Shown here in pieces: positions 46,715-55,277 of a DNA stretch of 64,000 nucleotides. The stretch is taken from NCBI GenBank assembly GCA_902825875.1, contig CADECP010000011.1, forward strand, positions 62,001 to 126,000, written 5' to 3'. Position 1 is the stretch's first letter; every line of letters begins with the position of its first letter. Made by a program: the position numbers and the translations under genes. This stretch comes from an uncultured Acidobacteriota bacterium. GTDB taxonomy: Bacteria > Acidobacteriota > Blastocatellia > RBC074. The notes under the pieces are model-generated. The model worked only from the letters and a program-made list of their open reading frames with translations. It searched no databases and was not told the DNA's origin.

Positions 46715-47458
46715 ATGCCCGGAGCAACAATCGAAATTGAAGACGTGCTGCGGCAATGCGACGTGACCGAAACGACGCTTTCCGCTGATGAAAAAGATCA
46801 GATTGATCGGTTGGGGTTCATCGTGCTGTCGAACGTGATGGATGCTGGTTGGCTGGCAAGGTTGCGAACGGCGTTTGAAGCCGATGAACCGTCGGAAACA
46901 ATCGCCAGGCAAACTGGCACTCGTCACCCTGCCGATTTGATTCGCAAAGACGCCGCATTCGATGGCGTGTACACGCATCCGAAATTGTTGGCGGCGATTC
47001 ACCACATCCTGCGCCGAGCCTTTCAACTGCAAAATTTTGCCGGACGCGATCCGCTGCCGGGGTTTGGCCAACAAGGGCTGCACACCGATTGGATGTTTCG
47101 AGCGCCCTACGAACCGAATTACGCTGCAACTTCGTTGTGGCTGCTGGACGATTTCTCAACGACGAACGGCGCGACGCGATTGATTCCCGGCAGCCATTTG
47201 TGGGAACGTCCTCTGCCGAAAGCGATGCAACAACCCAACGCCAATCACCCCGAACAGCAAACCATCACGGCCAAAGCCGGTTCGGTTTTGATTTTCAACG
47301 GCCACCTATACCACAGCGGAACTCGCAATGATTCAAAACTGTCGCGCCGAGTGCTGCAACTGACTTTTGTCGCGCGCGAAGCCAGCCGGATCAATTCCAC
47401 GCCTGAAAACCTGCCCGACAGATTGACGCCCGCCGCGCGATACTTGCTGGGCGGCTGA
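46715..47458 (+). CDS. Phytanoyl-CoA dioxygenase-family protein
   Basis: This 247-residue Fe(II)/2-oxoglutarate dioxygenase has GLHTDWMFRAPYEPNYAATS with the HxD iron motif, GATRLIPGSHLWERPLP, AKAGSVLIFNGHLYHSGTRN with the second iron His, and LSRRVLQLTF, where the Arg should bind 2-oxoglutarate. The layout fits PhyH-like hydroxylases acting on small molecules. It is coupled to the LarA-like gene, 18 bases away, suggesting that the two act on related hydroxy acids. That is inference. Confidence 0.88.
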   Translation: MPGATIEIEDVLRQCDVTETTLSADEKDQIDRLGFIVLSNVMDAGWLARLRTAFEADEPSETIARQTGTRHPADLIRKDAAFDGVYTHPKLLAAIHHILRRAFQLQNFAGRDPLPGFGQQGLHTDWMFRAPYEPNYAATSLWLLDDFSTTNGATRLIPGSHLWERPLPKAMQQPNANHPEQQTITAKAGSVLIFNGHLYHSGTRNDSKLSRRVLQLTFVAREASRINSTPENLPDRLTPAARYLLGG

Positions 47459-47788
47459 AAGTTCAGCTTGATGAGCCAAAGACCGCTGTGTAAAATCCGC
47501 GCCTGTTTACGTGCCGAAATTGAATCGGAGACATCAAAACGCAATGACGAACGCAGTCAACAAAATCAGTTATCGGGTAGTCGGTTCCAACGAACGATCA
47601 TTGACCACCCTCTCCCTTACTTAGCAGCGCAATCTTTTTGTCTGTGTTGCGCTGCGCCTTCCGTCTGCACTTTTTCCATAACAATAATGTTCGTAGTTCC
47701 GCCTTCAGGCGGCTGCGGCTGCGAAGCAGCCCTACCGCTCGTTATGAGATGTTGCTACCTGAAGAGCGAGTGAAGGATTCTGACCACA
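47459..47788. other. 330-base gap before leuS with REP-like palindromes
   Basis: The stretch holds CCGCC-TTCA-GGCGG at 47699-47712 and GGCTGC-GAA-GCAGCC at 47717-47731, the latter in the same GAA-loop style as 381-395. An open frame of about 100 codons crosses it but has no ribosome site and translates the repeats. No T-box or other known leader was seen. The leuS start has GAAGGA about 10 bases upstream. Confidence 0.55.
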
Positions 47789-50395
47789 ATGAACGAAAAA
47801 TACTTTCCTGAAGAAATCGAAGAGAAACAGCAACGGCGTTGGGCCTCAGCCGGAGCCTTCAACGCCGATGTAGACCCGGCCAAAGAAAAGTTTTACTGCC
47901 TGGAAATGCTGCCGTATCCATCCGGCAAAATTCACATGGGACACGTTCGCAACTATTCCATTGGCGATGCGCTGTCAGCGTTCAAACGCATGCAGGGTTT
48001 CAACGTGCTGCACCCAATGGGTTGGGATTCATTCGGCATGCCCGCCGAAAACGCCGCCATCAAAAACAACTCGCGCCCGGACACCTGGACGTTTGAAAAC
48101 ATTGACGCGATGCGCGTGCAGTTGAAACGGCTGGGGTTCAGTTACGACTGGCGGCGAGACATCGCCACTTGCACGCCGGAGTATTACCGCTGGAACCAAT
48201 GGTTTTTCATCCAGATGTGGAAACACGGATTGCTGTATCGCAAAAACGCGACCGTGAATTGGTGCGTCAAGTGCAACACTTCGCTGGCCAACGAACAGGC
48301 CGAAGGCGGTTTCTGTTGGCGACACGAAGACGTTCCGGTTGAATTGCGCGAACTGGAACAGTGGTTCATTCGCGTCACGAAATACGCTGACGACCTGCTG
48401 GACAGCTTGGACACGTTGGAAGGCGGCTGGCCGGAGCGTGTGCTGGCGATGCAGCGAAACTGGATTGGCCGCAGCAAAGGCGCGGAAGTGGATTTCCGAG
48501 TCGCTTACGAACACGCGCCGACCAATGGCAAACGGATTCGCATTTTCACCACGCGCATTGACACGATCTTCGGCGCAAGCTGTGTGATCGTCGCGCCCGA
48601 ACACGAACTGGTCGAAGAACTGATTGTTTCAGGCAAAGCCAGTGACGAACTGAAAGCCTTTGCCGAAAAGCAAAAATCCGTTTCCAAAGAAGACCGCATT
48701 GCCGAAGGCACCGCCAAAGAAGGCGTCAACACGGGGCTGTTCGCCGTCAATCCGTTCAACGGCGAACGGCTGCCGATCTGGACTGCGAACTTTGTGCTGA
48801 CCGGATACGGAACCGGCGCGATTATGGCCGTGCCCGCACACGACGAACGCGATTTCGAGTTCTGCCAAAAATACAGTCTACCGATTCCGCGCGTCATCAA
48901 GCTGGCTGATTCAACCGAAGCCGACGACGCGCCGGTCACAGAAGCCTTCACCAACAAAGACGACAGCGCAGAGGTCATCAACTCTGGCAAATTCAGCGGC
49001 TTGAAAGTTCCCGACGCGATCCGGGCGATGATCGAATACGCAGAAGCAGGCGGATTCGGTGAAGCCAAAACCAACTTCAAGATTCGTGATTGGGGAGTTT
49101 CGCGCCAACGCGCCTGGGGAACTCCACTGCCGTTCATTCACTGCGCCAAGTGCGGCATTGTGCCCGTTCCCGAAGCTCAACTGCCGGTGGAACTGCCCGG
49201 CGATTTGAACTTCAACACGCAAGGCGCTCCGCTGGCCGAACACGCCGGATTCGTCAACGTGACTTGTCCGACTTGCGGCGAGGCTGCTCGCCGAGACACA
49301 GACACGATGGACACGTTTGTGGATTCGTCGTGGTACTACTTCCGTTACGTTGATCCGAAAAACGAAACGCTGCCGTTCGCGCCAGAAGTCGCCGCTTACT
49401 GGACGCCTGTGGATCAATACATCGGCGGCATCGAACACGCCGTGCTGCACCTGATTTACACCCGGCTGTGGACGAAGATCATGCGCGATTTGGGTTTGAT
49501 TACTTTCGGCGAGCCGGTCACAAAACTGCTGACTCAAGGCATGGTTTGTCTGGGTACGTTCCGTTGCGAAGAACACGACTGGCTGAATCCAGCCGAAGTC
49601 GCCGACGGCAAATGCAAACATTGCGGACGCGCGGCTGTGGCCGGACGCATTGAGAAAATGTCCAAGTCCAAAAAGAACACGGTTGACCCCGACGAGATGA
49701 TTAAGATTTACGGCGCAGACACCGTGCGGCTGTTTATGCTGTTCGCCGCTCCGCCCGAAAAAGACCTGGAATGGAGCGAAGCCGGAGCCGAAGGCGCTTC
49801 GCGCTTTCTGAATCGCGTCTGGCGCATCATTCACAAATGGCACGACAAGCTGAGCGGAAATGCCGAAGGTGAATCTTCGGACGCTGCTCGTTCGCTGCGT
49901 CGCAAAACTCACCAAACGATCAAGCGAGTTTCCAACGACATCGGCGAACGCATGAACTTCAACACAGGTGTCGCGGCGTTGATGGAATTGACGAATGAGA
50001 TTTACGCCTTCGACAATTCGCTGAAAGACGTTGAAGCTTCTGCCAGTGACAAATTCGCGTTGAAAGAAGCGATGGAAGCTTTGGCAAAGATGCTGTCGCC
50101 GTTCACTCCGCACATCGCCGAAGAACTGTGGGCGCATCTGGGTCACAACGAAATCGTAGTGACTTCGGCCTGGCCTGAATACGATGCCGACCTGGCCAAA
50201 GCCGACGAACTGGAAATCCCTGTGCAATTGAACGGCAAACTGATCGCTCGGCTGGTTGTCCCGGCTGAAGCTTCGGACGAAGAATTGAAGGCCGCGGCGC
50301 TGGCCAATGACAAAGTGAAAGCCAAACTGGAAAACCGCCAGATCGTCAAAACGATTGTCGTGCCGAAACGATTGGTGAACTTGGTGGCGAAGTAA
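47789..50395 (+). CDS. leuS: Leucine--tRNA ligase
   Basis: This is an 868-residue class I aminoacyl-tRNA synthetase charging tRNA-Leu. The HIGH motif is HMGH (49-52) in LPYPSGKIHMGHVRNYSIGD; the KMSKS loop is EKMSKSKKNTVDPDEMIKIY at about 622-640. The editing domain shows TTRIDTIFGASCVIVAPEH and VPAHDERDFEF. A zinc-binding insert has CEEHDWLNPAEVADGKCKHC. The length and domain order are normal for the bacterial enzyme. A bidirectional terminator follows at 50412-50450. Confidence 0.97.
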   Translation: MNEKYFPEEIEEKQQRRWASAGAFNADVDPAKEKFYCLEMLPYPSGKIHMGHVRNYSIGDALSAFKRMQGFNVLHPMGWDSFGMPAENAAIKNNSRPDTWTFENIDAMRVQLKRLGFSYDWRRDIATCTPEYYRWNQWFFIQMWKHGLLYRKNATVNWCVKCNTSLANEQAEGGFCWRHEDVPVELRELEQWFIRVTKYADDLLDSLDTLEGGWPERVLAMQRNWIGRSKGAEVDFRVAYEHAPTNGKRIRIFTTRIDTIFGASCVIVAPEHELVEELIVSGKASDELKAFAEKQKSVSKEDRIAEGTAKEGVNTGLFAVNPFNGERLPIWTANFVLTGYGTGAIMAVPAHDERDFEFCQKYSLPIPRVIKLADSTEADDAPVTEAFTNKDDSAEVINSGKFSGLKVPDAIRAMIEYAEAGGFGEAKTNFKIRDWGVSRQRAWGTPLPFIHCAKCGIVPVPEAQLPVELPGDLNFNTQGAPLAEHAGFVNVTCPTCGEAARRDTDTMDTFVDSSWYYFRYVDPKNETLPFAPEVAAYWTPVDQYIGGIEHAVLHLIYTRLWTKIMRDLGLITFGEPVTKLLTQGMVCLGTFRCEEHDWLNPAEVADGKCKHCGRAAVAGRIEKMSKSKKNTVDPDEMIKIYGADTVRLFMLFAAPPEKDLEWSEAGAEGASRFLNRVWRIIHKWHDKLSGNAEGESSDAARSLRRKTHQTIKRVSNDIGERMNFNTGVAALMELTNEIYAFDNSLKDVEASASDKFALKEAMEALAKMLSPFTPHIAEELWAHLGHNEIVVTSAWPEYDADLAKADELEIPVQLNGKLIARLVVPAEASDEELKAAALANDKVKAKLENRQIVKTIVVPKRLVNLVAK

Positions 50396-50411
50396 CTTTT
50401 TTGCTTAGTGT

Positions 50412-50450
50412 GAAAAAGAAAGGCTGGGCGCAAGCTCAGCCTTTCTTTTT
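50412..50450. terminator. Bidirectional Rho-independent terminator
   Basis: AAAGAAAGGCTGGGC and its partner GCTCAGCCTTTCTTT form a 15-bp stem with loop GCAA (one G-T pair), flanked by A and T runs (AAAAA left, TTTTT right). It serves leuS on the plus strand and also overlaps the last codons (KKKG stop) of the minus-strand membrane protein gene, so it works for both convergent genes. Confidence 0.85.
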
Positions 50451-50801
50451 ATCCTCGACTTCCAACTTCTTGATGTCCTTCACCTTGCCGAAATAAGTGA
50501 GTACAGAATTCCAAAGACCCGATCCACCACTGGCAAGCAACCCAAGCGCAAGAATACTAAGGTGATCGCCAGGTTTATGAATGTCATCTGGAATCGCTGA
50601 CTGGGCAAGAAAAGCCGTAAGAATACCAGAGCAGACTGCAAGAATTTGAAGATAAGATCGCCTACGCGCTTCTTTTTCCGGGTCAGGGTTTTCTTTATCA
50701 AGGTCTTTGAAGAACCCTTTGATGATTTCCACTAACCGCTCAGAAGCTACGCTGAGCGCCATAATCAGAGCCACGATTGTTGAAAGTTTGTCGATGTTCA
50801 T
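50436..50801 (-). CDS. Small multi-pass membrane protein next to a caspase gene
   Basis: This 121-residue protein has three hydrophobic segments: 6-24 (LSTIVALIMALSVASERLVE region), 50-68 (YLQILAVCSGILTAFLAQSA) and 80-105 (LSILALGLLASGGSGLWNSV). A charged loop (DLDKENPDPEKEARRRS) separates the first two. The tail is lysine-rich. I do not recognise the family; a holin-like topology is suggested but not shown. It starts 54 bases after the caspase gene ends, so it is likely co-expressed and may be the caspase's membrane partner. Confidence 0.7.
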   Translation of the reverse strand: MNIDKLSTIVALIMALSVASERLVEIIKGFFKDLDKENPDPEKEARRRSYLQILAVCSGILTAFLAQSAIPDDIHKPGDHLSILALGLLASGGSGLWNSVLTYFGKVKDIKKLEVEDKKKG

Positions 50802-50855
50802 GAAATTTTCTCCTATGTTATTTGTCTTTGAGGGAGTTTTTGTTTAAGACATTAC

Positions 50856-51668
50856 TCAAATCGTGAAAGGGCGTTGGCGGATAAAAGGAATTTGAGAACT
50901 TCCAGTCCGACGGATTTCAGGTTCTTGCGATCCGCTCAATTCATCAAGCAGTTCCCTATGGAACGCGACATAATCTCTGTTGAAGCGACCTTCGTCCCAA
51001 TTTTTCAGCAACGCTGTTGTGAAGGCGCTATTCGACAAATTGTCTTCGCCATCATCAGTTGTCTCGTCATCCCGGCAAGCCGACAGGGACAGGACACTGG
51101 CGTTAATCGCCAGGGACTGTAAGTTTGGTAGGTCGCGCCGGATATTGTCGTAAACAGACCGAAATCGCTCCCAGTGATTGCGTTGCGCCAAATCTTTAAT
51201 CGCGCGGCTTCGGCGACCACGTCGGCTTGAGAGCGCCACGGCAACGCTGCCGCTATGACAACTGTCAGCGATCACCAAAACGCGAACGTCCGAACGGAAC
51301 TGCGACCACAAAACGACAAGCTCATCATCAATCAGGTTGCGATCAAACAACACCAGCGTTTCATCCTTCCCGTCTTGCTCTTGATCGCCGTTTGGTTCGT
51401 TCGGAATTTGGCTACCGTGGCCGGAAAAGCTGAGCAAGAAAAAATCTCCGGGAACCAGCCTGGCGGCACTTTGCCGGATGAATTCAATCACACGCCCAGC
51501 CGTGGCCTCATCATTTATCAGTAAAGTCGGCTGAAACCCTTGGCTTTGCGTCAGGTCCCGCATTTTCCGCGCATCGTTTTCGCAAGCCAACAGTGGCTCG
51601 AATTCGTCGCCATACTGACTGTCGGAAACGCGGTTCAAGCCTATATGAAGTGATATGCCTCTTGGCAT
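50856..51668 (-). CDS. Caspase-like protease (peptidase C14, orthocaspase)
   Basis: This 270-residue protein has the p20 fold. SFSGHGSQIPNEPNGDQEQD contains the catalytic His84; VLVIADSCHSGSVAVAL contains Asp135 and the catalytic Cys137 of the D-x-C-x-S-G motif. ISLHIGLNRVSDSQYG opens the domain and LLACENDARKMRDLTQSQGF follows the usual C-E-ND-A pattern. It probably cleaves after Arg or Lys, as metacaspases do. The C-terminal part (NSAFTTALLKNW) is also typical. The gene is in a minus-strand row with an exported protein, an anti-sigma-like protein and a sigma factor. Confidence 0.9.
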   Translation of the reverse strand: MPRGISLHIGLNRVSDSQYGDEFEPLLACENDARKMRDLTQSQGFQPTLLINDEATAGRVIEFIRQSAARLVPGDFFLLSFSGHGSQIPNEPNGDQEQDGKDETLVLFDRNLIDDELVVLWSQFRSDVRVLVIADSCHSGSVAVALSSRRGRRSRAIKDLAQRNHWERFRSVYDNIRRDLPNLQSLAINASVLSLSACRDDETTDDGEDNLSNSAFTTALLKNWDEGRFNRDYVAFHRELLDELSGSQEPEIRRTGSSQIPFIRQRPFTI

Positions 51669-51763
51669 TTATGACCTCCTACATTGGTTCTTCAAGATTT
51701 GGCGGCAGCAACGCAGCCGCCAAATCTTGGTGGTTTGCCTGGGCAAGTCGCTCTCACTTGTAA

Positions 51764-53467
51764 TTATTTCTTGAACCAAGCCCGTGCTTGGCTGATTGGA
51801 ATGTTTATCCCAAAGATCAGCTTCGTCACGCGACGGTCATGCAAGTCGGCGAAAAAGCCGCTTGATGTCGTGGTGTCGCCATCACTTAACGTCCTTGGCT
51901 CTTCGACGCGGTTGAAGACGGCTCCGGCAAAAACATTGATCTTCAGCCAAGGTTGGTAAATGCCAGTCCCCACCCCGACCATCGGACGATCAAGCGGCTT
52001 GCCAGTGAAGGGCACACCAAAGACCAAGTGCGGTGTGGTTAGGAAAGAAGGCTTTTTCAAGTCTACTCCGCGCGGATCGAAGAAAAGGTTCAGGAAAGCA
52101 TAAGCATTCTGGCGGTCGGTTTTGCGCGTCACCACCGTTCCTTCCTGCTTTTTGGTCGGGTCTTGGCTGAACTGATATTCAATTTGACGCAGCTTGCTGA
52201 ACGGGAAGCCGACGCTTACGTCCCAGTGGTAACGCTTTTCGTTATCGAACGTCTTTTTGTCCTCTTTCGGTTGCTGCGTCTGCTTGCCTTCGCTATTAAC
52301 GAACGAAAAGCTGCCAGCGAGACTAACGTCAGCAGGCAGGTTGTTGATGTTTGTCAGCATCTGCGCCGCCCAAAAGTTGACCTCGCGTTCGCGCACGTTC
52401 TTTTTGTCGCCCTTGGCTTTCGGTCCGAGGAAGCTGATCAGCTCAAGCGCGTTTTGAACCGGCATCGGGATTTTTTCGGATGTCTTGACTGCATACCGAA
52501 TGTCCCAACTATTGCGCGCATTCAAATGCAGAAGCAAAACTGCGACTTGCTTGCTTCCGTAAATTCGACTTCCCTCTTGTTCCGTGCGCTGTTCCCAAAG
52601 GCCATCTTTTGCTCTCTGGAACAGATACCAACGTGGCGTGGAGTCGAATTTTGCAGGCTCGCCAGCCGACGCTTTCCATTTCACGATGCTGATAATGCAA
52701 TAGACGTCTTCTTCCTTGCCGCCGCTTTTCAGGCCAAGCTGATACCGGCTCTCGACAAAGCCATGGATCAGTGCTGTCGCACTTGAACTCAGAGAACCGC
52801 TTTGAGCAATGAGAGTGCCGTCCTCAAAATTGACGAAGTCGCTAACAGGTCGGTCTTTCTGCTTCTCCTTATCTTTATCCTTCTCCGCGCCTTTATAAAT
52901 CAAATCGCTAGCCTTGAATTCATTGGCCACGCTGATAGTCAATGAATCTGAATTTGATCCTGGCGACCTTTCCACATCCTTGGCTTTCTGCTGCGCGGCT
53001 GGCGCATCCTCTGAAGGATCGAAAAGCTTTTGAGCAGGCGGCGCAAAGACAACGCTGAGCGGATTGGGGTCGGCAATTCTGATGCCGATCTTAAAGACAA
53101 ACTTCCGGTTATTGGCATCAATAACTTCGATCTCTGGATTGAAATCCCCTGATTCCTCCGGTTTGCCACTGATCTTCAGTTTTGCCGGGGCGGTGCCGTC
53201 CTTATTTTCAATGGCCTTGATCTCAATCCCTTTGGGAAACTTCGTTGCGCTGCTGGTTGTCAGCGCAAACTGAAATGGCAATTTGCCGCCCTCAATCGCC
53301 AAGATGCAGTCATGGTCGCTGTTGCCTACTTTAATTTTGTACTCGATGCCAATTTCACCGTCAGGCAAGACGATCGTTGTTTGTGCCTGCGCTGATATGA
53401 AGGCCACGTTCAAGCAAAGCCCTACTGCCAACAAGGCCAATCTCGAAAAAAACTTTATGCAATGCAT
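51764..53467 (-). CDS. Exported barrel-like protein of unknown function
   Basis: This 567-residue protein has a signal peptide (1-28, FISAQAQT). Residues about 30-135 have immunoglobulin/PKD-like segments (EIGIEYKIKVGNSDHDCILA; IEVIDANNRKFVFKIGI). The middle (about 150-210) is charged and disordered-looking (EKDKDKEKQKDRPVSDF). The second half has alternating strands with aromatic ends such as YHWDVSVGFPFSKLRQIEYQ, AYAFLNLFFDPRGVDLKKPS and KLIFGINIPISQARAWFKK, compatible with an outer-membrane beta-barrel end. I do not recognise it. Its place in the sigma-caspase row suggests a shared stress response. Confidence 0.6.
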   Translation of the reverse strand: MHCIKFFSRLALLAVGLCLNVAFISAQAQTTIVLPDGEIGIEYKIKVGNSDHDCILAIEGGKLPFQFALTTSSATKFPKGIEIKAIENKDGTAPAKLKISGKPEESGDFNPEIEVIDANNRKFVFKIGIRIADPNPLSVVFAPPAQKLFDPSEDAPAAQQKAKDVERSPGSNSDSLTISVANEFKASDLIYKGAEKDKDKEKQKDRPVSDFVNFEDGTLIAQSGSLSSSATALIHGFVESRYQLGLKSGGKEEDVYCIISIVKWKASAGEPAKFDSTPRWYLFQRAKDGLWEQRTEQEGSRIYGSKQVAVLLLHLNARNSWDIRYAVKTSEKIPMPVQNALELISFLGPKAKGDKKNVREREVNFWAAQMLTNINNLPADVSLAGSFSFVNSEGKQTQQPKEDKKTFDNEKRYHWDVSVGFPFSKLRQIEYQFSQDPTKKQEGTVVTRKTDRQNAYAFLNLFFDPRGVDLKKPSFLTTPHLVFGVPFTGKPLDRPMVGVGTGIYQPWLKINVFAGAVFNRVEEPRTLSDGDTTTSSGFFADLHDRRVTKLIFGINIPISQARAWFKK

Positions 53468-53614
53468 TCTTTTTACCTCCGGTTAACAAACAGTTGCAGG
53501 TTCTTGGTTGGGCGGAGCAGGTTCTGAACCTGCCCCATCCTCTAAATTCACAATCTGAAAATCGCAACAAGCCTGACCCACAACCCAATAGCGCGATTTC
53601 AGAGCCGAACCAAA

Positions 53615-53974
53615 TCAGCGATTGATTCCCAGTCGCGCCAACCAGCGATGCCACCAAAAGCGCACTTTGGTCGCCAACGACTGAATTAAAGTGAAAGAAA
53701 CAACTTCGTTCGGGTTCTGCGGTTGCTGCGTTGCTTCCACCCGGTTGCGACGTTCGGCGGAGCGTAAAAAGCAACTTTCAAATTGTTCGTGCTCTTCTGG
53801 CGAAAGCCGTCCGCTTTGGTATTGAGTTATAAGTTCCGTTTCAGCATTGAGCAGTTCATCAAAGAAAGATTCGTCAGTCAGGTATTGCAATTCGATGCTT
53901 TGCATTTCTTCTTCCGGCAGTTGGCCGAGCAGATAGCGTTTGAGCAGATCGAATTTGGCTGAGTCTTTCTCCAC
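53615..53974 (-). CDS. Anti-sigma-factor-like small protein
   Basis: This 119-residue protein begins MEKDSAKFDLLKRYLLGQLP-EEE, followed by LTDESFFDELLNAETELITQ and YQSGRLSPEEHEQFESCFLR-SAERR. RYLLGxLPEEE..iE..yl.d..f..e..aaE.eLi..Y is the pattern of soluble anti-sigma or zinc-less regulator proteins encoded beside ECF sigma genes in Acidobacteria. The usual membrane helix that would follow is short and weak here (SFTLIQSLATKVRFWWHRWL), though a single C-terminal segment is possible. It follows the HTH-ECF gene by 94 bases. Confidence 0.7.
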   Translation of the reverse strand: MEKDSAKFDLLKRYLLGQLPEEEMQSIELQYLTDESFFDELLNAETELITQYQSGRLSPEEHEQFESCFLRSAERRNRVEATQQPQNPNEVVSFTLIQSLATKVRFWWHRWLARLGINR

Positions 53975-54068
53975 TGTTCATTTTTCCCTCCACACTTTCT
54001 TGTGGACCGTTGGCGCGGCGGTTTCATTTGGCGGACATTTCGCGCGGTGAGGTTTTCGCCAATTGGTT

Positions 54069-55097
54069 TCAGGCTGTTTTGTGCTGCATCTGCTTTTTGA
54101 TCTTGCGCCCCAGGCTGGCACGAATGCGGTGAACTCGGATTTTCAGAGCGTTGATGGTGATGCCCATTCGCTCGGCCATCTCTTTGCGAGCCTTGATGCG
54201 CTCCCGTTTTTCGTAGCGATGGTAATTGAGTAACAGCAGCCGCGTTTCTTCAGGCAGTTCCCGTAAACAGGTTTCCATGCAATCCATCAAACTGCCCAGT
54301 CGTTGCCGCTGCTGATCCTGAAGTTCGGTCTCTGCCGGGTCAGTCAACGGCGTTTCGTATGGAGTCAGGTCGTCCAGGGAAATGAACCGCCGCTCGCGGC
54401 TTTCTTGATATTCCCTCAACACATTGCGAGCGACGCCATAAAAATAGGCTGACGGGTCGGCGGCACGTATGACTTCTCCCTCGCTCAATCGGCGTGCAAC
54501 ACGGTTGAAGACTTCGTCGGCCAGGTCGAGCGTCGAATTGCATCCACGGCATTCAAAAAACTTTGCCAGCCGTTGGCGCAGCGCCACGTATTTTTGAGCG
54601 GCCTGCTCGACGTCTGCATTCAGACTGGCCAGCAATGCTGCGAACGATGAATGGTTCATTTCGCTGGCAAAGTTCCGGCCTGCAGAGCTTTCCGGCATTT
54701 CCTGAATGAAGAGCGGTATGCAGCCGGAACCTGTTGAATCAATTTCTGATTCTGGTTTTGGTTCCGGCTGCCCCTTTGGCTGAAGAAGCAACTCTTTGAT
54801 TTTATTCGTTTCCGGCAATGTTCCGGCGAAGGGCCAGGGGATGTTTGAACTTTGCCGCCAATTGACTGACAAAGAGCTTAAACAAACCATCAAAAAACCA
54901 TCATCCGTTTCGGTGAAGTGGGCTTTGCCTGATTCAACCATCTGGTAAACGGCGCGAGAACTGATTCCGGTCAGGATTACTACCTCTTCCGGCGTCACCC
55001 AAGCCACTGGCTGGTTGCATTGTTGGCACCAGTTCTCAGAGATTTTTCCACGACGTTTAACGGTCAGCCTTCTATTGGTTTCGATGATTATCTGCAT
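54069..55097 (-). CDS. HTH-domain and ECF sigma factor in one polypeptide
   Basis: The 342-residue frame starts MQIIIETNRRLTVKRRGKIS at 55097 behind GGAGAGGAAAAGAG. Residues 1-75 are a small MerR/excisionase-like HTH protein with a CxxC pair (WCQQC) and VTPEEVVILTGISSRAVYQM. This kind normally exists as a separate protein. After a Pro/Glu-rich linker, about 150-342 is an ECF sigma factor: region 2 TLDLADEVFNRVARRLSEGE and PSAYFYGVARNVLREYQESR; region 4 LPEETRLLLLNYHRYEKRER and MAERMGITINALKIRVHRIR. A Met at 54659 could start the sigma part alone but lacks a good ribosome site. It is the first gene of the row leading to the caspase. Confidence 0.8.
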   Translation of the reverse strand: MQIIIETNRRLTVKRRGKISENWCQQCNQPVAWVTPEEVVILTGISSRAVYQMVESGKAHFTETDDGFLMVCLSSLSVNWRQSSNIPWPFAGTLPETNKIKELLLQPKGQPEPKPESEIDSTGSGCIPLFIQEMPESSAGRNFASEMNHSSFAALLASLNADVEQAAQKYVALRQRLAKFFECRGCNSTLDLADEVFNRVARRLSEGEVIRAADPSAYFYGVARNVLREYQESRERRFISLDDLTPYETPLTDPAETELQDQQRQRLGSLMDCMETCLRELPEETRLLLLNYHRYEKRERIKARKEMAERMGITINALKIRVHRIRASLGRKIKKQMQHKTA

Positions 55098-55277
55098 CTC
55101 TTTTCCTCTCCATTCCCAAAATGCCATTCACCTCAGACATTGAGCGTGATAAATTCGGCTTGGCCATATTGGAATTGTTTCGACGGACGGAAGATGACAA
55201 ACGGGCGGGCTAAAAATCCTAAAAGCCTGTCTCAAAAACCTCTCAAAGTTTTCTAAAACGGCGGTTTATCAACATTT

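Noticed and set aside
45446-47083. Long open frame on the minus strand opposite the LarA-like and PhyH-like genes
   Set aside because: It runs antisense to two genes with clear family motifs; its protein is rich in His, Phe, Gln and Arg without known domains, as expected from the complement of biased codons.
47468-47773. 101-codon frame before leuS
   Set aside because: No ribosome site, and it crosses REP-like palindromes; no domain was seen.
48911-50227. 438-codon open frame opposite leuS
   Set aside because: leuS is complete with HIGH and KMSKS motifs on the other strand; the antisense frame shows no motif or ribosome site.
50436-51668. Prophage lysis module (holin-like protein plus protease)
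   Set aside because: The caspase is a cellular type, and no phage structural, integrase or endolysin gene is nearby.
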